NCBI GenBank assembly: GCA_029259345.1
Contig: JAPDIX010000005.1
Span: 1-54,137, forward strand
Source of the DNA: Archaeoglobi archaeon
Lineage (GTDB): Archaea; Halobacteriota; Archaeoglobi; Archaeoglobales; Archaeoglobaceae
DNA: 54,137 bases
Reading direction: 5' to 3'
Position 1 is the stretch's first letter. Every line of letters starts with the position of its first letter. Positions 49,556 to 54,137 of this stretch are shown in pieces. The notes under the pieces were generated by a model. The model was given only the letters and a program-made list of their open reading frames with translations. It did not search any database and was not told where the DNA came from. Position numbers and translations under genes: made by a program.

Positions 49556-50374
49556 TTACCCAAGCCTAACAGGCACGCCCTTTCTGGCTAAATAATCCTT
49601 TATTTCGGAAATTGATATCTCTCTATAGTGGAAAATGCTTGCAGCAAGGCATGCATCCGCCTTACCGTAAACAAATCCCTCATAAAAATGCTCAATGGTT
49701 CCAGCACCACCCGATGCTATCACCGGAATGCTAACCTCCTCACATATCTTCCTCGTGATTGGGATGTCAAAGCCATCCTTTGTTCCGTCCCTGTTCATTG
49801 ATGTGAGCAGTATTTCCCCCGCCCCAAGCTCCTCAACCTTCTTAGCCCACCAGACCGCATCTATTCCAACAGGTTTTCTTCCCCCATAGATTACAACTTC
49901 ATACCACGCCTTACTCCCATCCTCAAGCTCTACGAAATACTTCCCCTTATCGAGGTCAAAGTTTCTCCTACAGTCAATTGCCACCACTATACACTGGCTG
50001 CCAAAAATCTCTGCTGCCTCTTTCACAAGTTCGGGGTTCTTTACTGCTGCTGTGTTAATGGAAACTTTATCCGCTCCAGCAGAGAGTATTTTGTTTATAT
50101 CCTCAACCCCCTTTATCCCTCCACCGACTGTGAAGGGAATAAATACCTCCTCTGCTGTCCTTTCGATCACATCTATCATCGTCCTTCTTCCCTCAGGCGA
50201 TGCTGTGATGTCCAGAAAGACAAGCTCATCTGCCCCTTCTCTATCATACCTCTTCGCCAGCTCAACCGGGTCGCCAGCATCTCTTAAATTGACGAATTCA
50301 ACTCCCTTAACAACCCTTGCCCCCTTATCGTCTAAGGTGACATCGAGACATGGAATTATCCGCTTCGCGAGCAT
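49556..50374 (-). CDS. hisF: Imidazole glycerol phosphate synthase subunit HisF
   Basis: 272 residues, a (beta/alpha)8 barrel. Catalytic D11 (PCLDVT) and D134 (VVAIDC) are present; [13 protein letters not shown] (about 51-63), [11 protein letters not shown] and [14 protein letters not shown] bind the two phosphates. With HisH it makes imidazole glycerol phosphate and AICAR from PRFAR and glutamine-derived ammonia. hisH is not adjacent. ATG 50372-50374; TATA-like atatacc on the minus strand just upstream. Confidence 0.96.
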   Translation of the reverse strand: MLAKRIIPCLDVTLDDKGARVVKGVEFVNLRDAGDPVELAKRYDREGADELVFLDITASPEGRRTMIDVIERTAEEVFIPFTVGGGIKGVEDINKILSAGADKVSINTAAVKNPELVKEAAEIFGSQCIVVAIDCRRNFDLDKGKYFVELEDGSKAWYEVVIYGGRKPVGIDAVWWAKKVEELGAGEILLTSMNRDGTKDGFDIPITRKICEEVSIPVIASGGAGTIEHFYEGFVYGKADACLAASIFHYREISISEIKDYLARKGVPVRLG

Positions 50375-50431
50375 TAAGATACACCTTCTTGATTTTTAGA
50401 TGGGCGGTATATAAAGACGACACATCCAATT

Positions 50432-50701
50432 TCAGTATCTGACTTCAAAGCCATTGAAGTTCTCCACATTAGCCCTTCTCACCTCTACACCCCTTACGAT
50501 AGCAGTGGGTGGACCACGGTTTATAACCGAAAGAAACTTGTCAAGCGTGACCTCATCTCCCACTGCGTAGATATAAACTCTTCCATCGGGAAGGTTTTTG
50601 ACGTAACCTTTAATCCCTAGCTCCCTTGCCACCCTCGTGGTGTAGTATCTGAATCCGACCCCCTGAACGATGCCGCTGACGTAGATTTCATAAGCGATCA
50701 T
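50432..50701 (-). CDS. acyP: Acylphosphatase
   Basis: 89 residues, the standard size. YVSGIVQGVGFRYYTTRVAREL with catalytic Arg18 begins the fold; GYVKNLPDGRVYIYAVGD holds Asn36, the second catalytic residue; the C-terminus ends GFEVRY as usual. Hydrolyses carboxyl-phosphate bonds such as in acetyl or 1,3-bisphosphoglycerate. ATG 50699-50701; a TTG just upstream is a possible alternative. Minus-strand TATA-like run near 50728-50745. Confidence 0.93.
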   Translation of the reverse strand: MIAYEIYVSGIVQGVGFRYYTTRVARELGIKGYVKNLPDGRVYIYAVGDEVTLDKFLSVINRGPPTAIVRGVEVRRANVENFNGFEVRY

Positions 50702-50803
50702 CAACGCCCATAAACGACTGCGGTATATAAGTTTAAATTTTTAGAACAAATATTTTATAACGAATTAAAACTGTATATATAACGTGGATGTGTAGTTTCT
50801 GAT

Positions 50804-52639
50804 ATGAGAGGAAAAGCTGTAATTTTAGTAATCGTCGCATTCACTATTGTGGTGTCTGCAGCAATTTTACTTCAAAATCCTGAAGATGAGACAGGATTGA
50901 AGGTATTCTCATCCAGTGACGAGTTCAGAGAATTCTTGAGCAAGTATAGCGGCGGCGTGGTTACGTATCCACTCTACACACTTGCAGTTGAAAAGTCAAT
51001 TAGTGGCGAGGGTGTAGCAACTCCCACACCAGCACCAACCCCCGAGCTAAGTGTGGAGAGGCACTCTCAAACCAACGTTCAGGTTGTAGGCATAGACGAG
51101 CCTGATATTGTAAAAACGGACGGAAAGCACATCTTTGTTTCCAAGACTTCATATCATTATATTCAGCCCAGAATCATGCCTCCAGTTAAGGGTGAAACGG
51201 TCGCTATTGCTGCTTTTCCACCCCAAAATATGAGTGTTGAATGGAAAATAGACAGGGCAGGTAACATGCTGCTACACGAGAACATTCTACTCTTACTAAC
51301 CCGCGACGAGTTACGTGCCTACAATATCGCCGAGCCTGAGGAAATATGGAAGGTTGAGCTGAACGGGAGTTTGATTGATGCAAGGCTTTACGATGGAAAG
51401 GTCTACATCGTCACAAGCAATGCGATCAATCCAGTAGATCCCTGTCCGATAAGGCCATTGAGTGTAAATGGAAAGGTCTACGAGATAGGTTGCAGTAGAA
51501 TCTACCATCCCACGATGCCAGTCAGTGTAGACACAACATACTCAGTTGTCACAATTGACTTGGAAAGCGGGAGAGTTGAGGATTCTGCATCCTTTGTCGG
51601 ATCGGCAGGATACACAGTCGTTTACATGAGCAAGAATGGTATTTACGTGACCTATAACGCCTACACTGATCCCGCAAAACTGGCATACGACTTTGTGAAG
51701 GAAAACACCGATCTTGTGCCTGATTGGGTGGTTGAAAGGATTGAAAAGCTGATGAATTACGACATAAGCAGCAGAGCAAAGAGTGTTGAGATTTCCGTTA
51801 TAATGGAGCAGTTAATGGCTTCACTCGGAAAAGACGAGAGGTTGAAATTTGAGAACGAATACTGGAACAGGTGGACTGATTTCCAGAAGAAGCATGCAAG
51901 AGAGATCGAGAAAACGTATATCGCGAAGTTCTCTCTAAACCTCGAACCTGAGGGAGTAGGAGAGGTTCCGGGAAGACTGCTAAACCAGTTCTCGCTGGAT
52001 GAGTTCGAAGGATATTTGAGGGTAGCCACAACAGTTGGTGGAGACGAAAATGACCTTTACGTGCTTGATGACGACTTGAAAGTGGTTGGGTCAATAAAGG
52101 GGTTCGGACTGGAGGAGAGAATCTACGCTGTGAGATTTGTTGGAGAGAAAGGTTACATTGTAACCTTCAGACAGACAGATCCTTTCTTTGTGCTTGACCT
52201 TTCCGATCCAGAAAAGCCGAAAATTGCAGGCGAGCTAAAGATTCCGGGCTTCTCGTCCTATCTGCATCCGATATCCGAAAACCTCGTACTCGGAATTGGC
52301 AAGGAAGATGAATATGTTAAGGTCTCCCTCTTCGATGTTTCAAATCCAGAAAATCCCACAGAGATTGACAGGTACACATTGAGAGAGTTCTGGAGTGACG
52401 TTCTCAACAATCATCACGCCTTCCTGCTCGACAAAGAGCATGAGATATTCTTCCTGCCAGCAGTTAATGGAGGTTATGTATTCTCCTACAGCGGAGGTGA
52501 GATTGGGCTGGTTAAAGCTGTCAGCATCAATGCACAGAGGGCGATTTACATCAACGACTACCTCTACATCATCGGGATAGACAGAATAACAGCCTATGAC
52601 GAGAATACGTGGGAGCAGGTAGGAGAAATTGAGATTTAA
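50804..52639 (+). CDS. Secreted/anchored C-terminal beta-propeller protein
   Basis: 611 residues. Residues 5-22 form a hydrophobic signal-anchor. A Pro/Thr-rich linker (TPTPAPTPE, about 73-81) follows, then HSQTNVQVVGIDEPDIVKTDG (about 87-108), the signature of the archaeal beta-propeller family COG4880. Repeating blade patterns include LYDGKVYIVTSN, ENDLYVLDDDLKVVGSIKGF, GEKGYIVTFRQTDPFFVLDLSDPEKPKI in pieces, and later LFDVSNPENPTEID. It probably sits outside the membrane. Function unknown, possibly binding or surface adhesion. TATA-like ctgtatatataac near 50771-50783, about 26 bases before the ATG. Confidence 0.87.
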   Translation: MRGKAVILVIVAFTIVVSAAILLQNPEDETGLKVFSSSDEFREFLSKYSGGVVTYPLYTLAVEKSISGEGVATPTPAPTPELSVERHSQTNVQVVGIDEPDIVKTDGKHIFVSKTSYHYIQPRIMPPVKGETVAIAAFPPQNMSVEWKIDRAGNMLLHENILLLLTRDELRAYNIAEPEEIWKVELNGSLIDARLYDGKVYIVTSNAINPVDPCPIRPLSVNGKVYEIGCSRIYHPTMPVSVDTTYSVVTIDLESGRVEDSASFVGSAGYTVVYMSKNGIYVTYNAYTDPAKLAYDFVKENTDLVPDWVVERIEKLMNYDISSRAKSVEISVIMEQLMASLGKDERLKFENEYWNRWTDFQKKHAREIEKTYIAKFSLNLEPEGVGEVPGRLLNQFSLDEFEGYLRVATTVGGDENDLYVLDDDLKVVGSIKGFGLEERIYAVRFVGEKGYIVTFRQTDPFFVLDLSDPEKPKIAGELKIPGFSSYLHPISENLVLGIGKEDEYVKVSLFDVSNPENPTEIDRYTLREFWSDVLNNHHAFLLDKEHEIFFLPAVNGGYVFSYSGGEIGLVKAVSINAQRAIYINDYLYIIGIDRITAYDENTWEQVGEIEI

Positions 52640-52693
52640 CTTATTTTTTCTAAGACCAATAAACTTTTTAAATGGGAGGGGTGATTAGCAGTC

Positions 52694-52879
52694 ATGGGTA
52701 AGACAGGCAGTGTAACGTGGATCAAGATAAAGAAGAGGAACAGCAACGAGTACAGACTGGTGCCAACTAAGTGGCAAGATTACAAGAAGCCAGGACCTAA
52801 TCAAAAATACACGTCCAACGGGAAGAAGAGAAGGAGAATAAGGAGGTCTCAGAAGTCTATCCTTGGTGTGAGGAGCTAA
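52694..52879 (+). CDS. DUF5350 family small basic protein
   Basis: 61 residues, very basic. MGKTGSVTWIKIKKRN and the C-terminal half (KPGPNQKYTSNGKKRRRIRR, SQKSILGVRS) are strongly conserved in small archaeal proteins of this family. The basic composition suggests RNA or ribosome association, which is not established. TATA-like actttttaaat near 52663-52673, and ggaggggtg about 10 bases before the ATG. Ends 4 bases into the convergent methyltransferase gene. Confidence 0.85.
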   Translation: MGKTGSVTWIKIKKRNSNEYRLVPTKWQDYKKPGPNQKYTSNGKKRRRIRRSQKSILGVRS

Positions 52880-53427
52880 TCCTTCTCGGATTTGAAAGCC
52901 GCAAGATAGTGGTAAGGTAGCTCTTTTACCTTTACCAATTTTAGGCCGCACATATCTTCAAGCTCTTTAATGCTGATTCTCTCCTCAAGAGGAGGGCCAA
53001 ACTGCATCTCCTCTTTCTTCCACTCTGCCACAACTACAAAATCTGCTCTTCTCGACCATGCAAGGTACTCTGTGGGGTTTTCCATCTCATGAAGAACGTT
53101 TGAGAAAAGGATTAGATCAATGTCAAATTCTATATCAGGAGGCTTCTCAGAGACTATAATCCCGACGTTAAGCACCTTTTCGTCTGCAAGTCTTTTCCTC
53201 AGCATCTCAGCCATTTCAAGGCTGATCTCAACCGCGTAAACTTTCTTGAAAATTTTTGCAAGTGGAATCGTAAGATAGCCTATTCCCGCTCCGATGTCGA
53301 AGGCAACGTTCTTCTTCAGACCCTTCAGGCTCTCTATGAATCTAATCACTTCATCAGGCGGAAATAATCTCTTTCTCCATTCAGAATCCAGTATATGTGC
53401 TTTCTTCGGATCAAACACATGTGGCAT
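52876..53427 (-). CDS. Class I SAM-dependent methyltransferase
   Basis: 183 residues. VAFDIGAGIGYLTIPLA (41-57) is motif I for S-adenosylmethionine binding, VYAVEISLEMAEML (about 64-77) contains the acidic residue for the ribose, and DLILFSNVLHEM (about 108-119) is motif IV. UbiE/Methyltransf_11-like; the substrate cannot be told. The C-terminal part LYCGLK-like EDMCGLKLVKVKELPYHYLAAFK is typical for small archaeal members. Single gene, convergent with DUF5350. Confidence 0.88.
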   Translation of the reverse strand: MPHVFDPKKAHILDSEWRKRLFPPDEVIRFIESLKGLKKNVAFDIGAGIGYLTIPLAKIFKKVYAVEISLEMAEMLRKRLADEKVLNVGIIVSEKPPDIEFDIDLILFSNVLHEMENPTEYLAWSRRADFVVVAEWKKEEMQFGPPLEERISIKELEDMCGLKLVKVKELPYHYLAAFKSEKD

Positions 53428-53517
53428 GCTTATCTTTCACCTCCATAACGGTATTAACTCTTTACGAAAATGCTTTGTCATCTTTTCGATAAAATCCCCA
53501 AAAAATTGGAAAAAGCT

Positions 53518-53682
53518 TTAATCGCTTAATCTTTCAAATTGATCTTTTTCAGCTCCGCAAACGGGACAAACCCAATCATCTGGGAGATCTTCCCACCTCG
53601 TTCCCGGTGGTATTCCCCCGTCAGGGTCACCATCATCTTCATCGTATATGTATCCACACACTGTGCACTGATACTTCGCCAT
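53518..53682 (-). CDS. Rubredoxin
   Basis: 54 residues, not listed by many gene finders because it is short. [18 protein letters not shown] (6-23) and [16 protein letters not shown] (35-50) carry the four iron ligands C6, C9, C39, C42; the Gly-Pro-rich [10 protein letters not shown] between them is typical. A one-iron electron carrier, in anaerobes often used with superoxide reductase, rubrerythrin or oxygen-detoxifying flavoproteins; none of those is in this window. ATG 53680-53682. The upstream minus-strand gene ends 4 bases away. Confidence 0.95.
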   Translation of the reverse strand: MAKYQCTVCGYIYDEDDGDPDGGIPPGTRWEDLPDDWVCPVCGAEKDQFERLSD

Positions 53683-53686
53683 TATC

Positions 53687-53882
53687 TCACCCACTGTAGG
53701 CTAAATCAACACACTCTTCGGTAAGATAAAGTTTCCCATCCTTTTCCACAACAAAACCCTCAGCAACTATATAATTGAGGTTGTAGTTGAATTCAAAACC
53801 TGAAGTTTTTTCGAGTTCTTCTCTTGTTATACTGCCTTCACCAATTTTTTTTTTCAGCGACTCTTTTTCTTACGGGACTCAT
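53687..53882 (-). pseudogene. Short winged-helix-like protein with a poly-A frameshift
   Basis: On the minus strand a reading frame from ATG 53880-53882 (MSPVRKRVAEKK) and a second from about residue 13 (IGEGSITREELEKTSGF then FNYNLNYIVAEGFVVEKDG and [14 protein letters not shown], stop 53687-53689) would make a natural 63-residue protein, but they are one base apart because the tract at 53845-53854 has ten A on this strand; nine would keep the frame. The second part looks like a small winged helix. Either a real frameshift, an assembly error, or slippage. It precedes rubredoxin by 4 bases, as in an operon. Confidence 0.5.
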
Positions 53883-54074
53883 GACGGCTTTGAATAATCT
53901 TTCAGGCATAGCCGCAAACGTTTTCATCCATCCCGCAGCCGAGGATAAGAAAAAGAACTACGAATACAACTATCAGGCGACAAAGCTTGCGGTAGAAAGA
54001 GCTGTTAAGGGTTGCCAACTCCCGAAGAGATTAAAAAAAAGGAAGGAAGCCGTTCATCCCTTCGCATAGCGTAA
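53881..54074 (+). pseudogene. Possible short gene, frameshifted, family not recognised
   Basis: Plus strand from ATG 53881: MTALNNLSGIAANVFIHPA, then EDKKKNYEYNYQATKLAVE and RAVKG. One extra G in the tract at 54009-54011 would carry the frame on as LPTPEEIKKKEGSRSSLRIA with a stop at 54072-54074, a more natural ending than the basic tail in the printed frame (stop 54067-54069). Composition suggests a real protein, but I cannot name it. Its ATG would overlap the divergent winged-helix start, leaving no promoter, which casts doubt on this start. Confidence 0.3.
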
Positions 54075-54105
54075 AGTATTTCATTGTTTTTGCTCATTTT
54101 TTAAC

Positions 54106-54137
54106 ATGGAGACTGAGATTGTTGAATTAACTCCGAG
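54106..54137 (+). CDS. Start of a gene cut by the window edge
   Basis: ATG at 54106-54108 followed by METEIVELTP up to the edge, after a T-rich tcattttttaac stretch. Only ten codons are visible, so it is a guess from the open frame and the upstream A/T-rich promoter-like sequence. Confidence 0.3.
   Translation, partial: METEIVELTP

Overview
The window reads as chromosomal DNA of a hyperthermophilic, sulfate-reducing euryarchaeon of the Archaeoglobales, most likely an Archaeoglobus species. The strongest pointer is a complete qmoABC operon (the membrane complex that feeds electrons into dissimilatory sulfate reduction), found among clearly archaeal genes: KEOPS kinase Bud32, archaeal SepF with a ZPR1 protein, an archaeal GspE-type secretion ATPase, a Brix-domain ribosome biogenesis factor, ribbon-helix-helix regulators and a probable F420-dependent luciferase-fold protein. 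Many genes have a T/A-rich TATA-like box about 25-27 bases before an ATG, GTG or TTG start, as in leaderless archaeal transcripts. Genes are dense, with many 1-8 base start/stop overlaps and overlapping convergent ends. No rRNA, tRNA or CRISPR array was seen.

Layout. 0-4.2 kb: start of a MinD/ParA-like ATPase (minus) and a divergent four-gene peptide-type ABC transporter without its binding protein. 4.3-9.6 kb: a DUF151 nuclease-like gene, then a tightly packed minus-strand run (tautomerase, aroC, DUF429, DUF89, Cys-rich protein, Brix), a DUF134 regulator and bud32. 9.8-14.7 kb: qmoABC and a MazG-like protein. 14.8-18.6 kb: a type IV pilus/type II secretion-like ATPase, a double TadC/GspF membrane platform and an Ig-like membrane protein. 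18.6-23.7 kb: tldE-tldD-FAD dehydrogenase (minus), sepF-zpr1 (plus), tatA (minus).

23.8-30.4 kb: a six-gene apparently catabolic operon (MFS transporter, ThDP enzyme, SDR, 3-hydroxyacyl-CoA-dehydrogenase-like protein, TauE/SafE exporter, iron alcohol dehydrogenase), followed convergently by an RHH regulator. Its substrate is not obvious; an organosulfonate or hydroxyacid is one possibility. 30.9-33.1 kb: a decayed mobile-element scar (transposase remnant, frameshifted tyrosine recombinase, three short direct repeats), a cluster of three unknown small membrane proteins and a GC-rich non-coding block with repeated TTCGC motifs. 33.1-34.7 kb: an actin-like ATPase overlapping an RHH/cysteine protein, an arrangement like plasmid ParM-ParR segregation systems; this is the best candidate for an undescribed system.

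34.7-42.4 kb: F420-type luciferase-fold protein, hisC, TrkA-N/DHH phosphoesterase, iorB-like subunit, coiled-coil protein, a DUF2178/HTH pair with a clear operator-like inverted repeat, and a four-PAS sensor whose histidine-kinase part is degenerate (phospho-acceptor His replaced, no ATPase domain). 42.4-54.1 kb: mostly housekeeping: acyl-CoA synthetase, M24 peptidase, serS, a heme-O-synthase-type prenyltransferase, Nudix hydrolase, nicotinate phosphoribosyltransferase, MazG-like protein, hisF, acylphosphatase, a secreted beta-propeller protein, DUF5350 protein, a methyltransferase, rubredoxin, and at the right edge two short genes that appear frameshifted.
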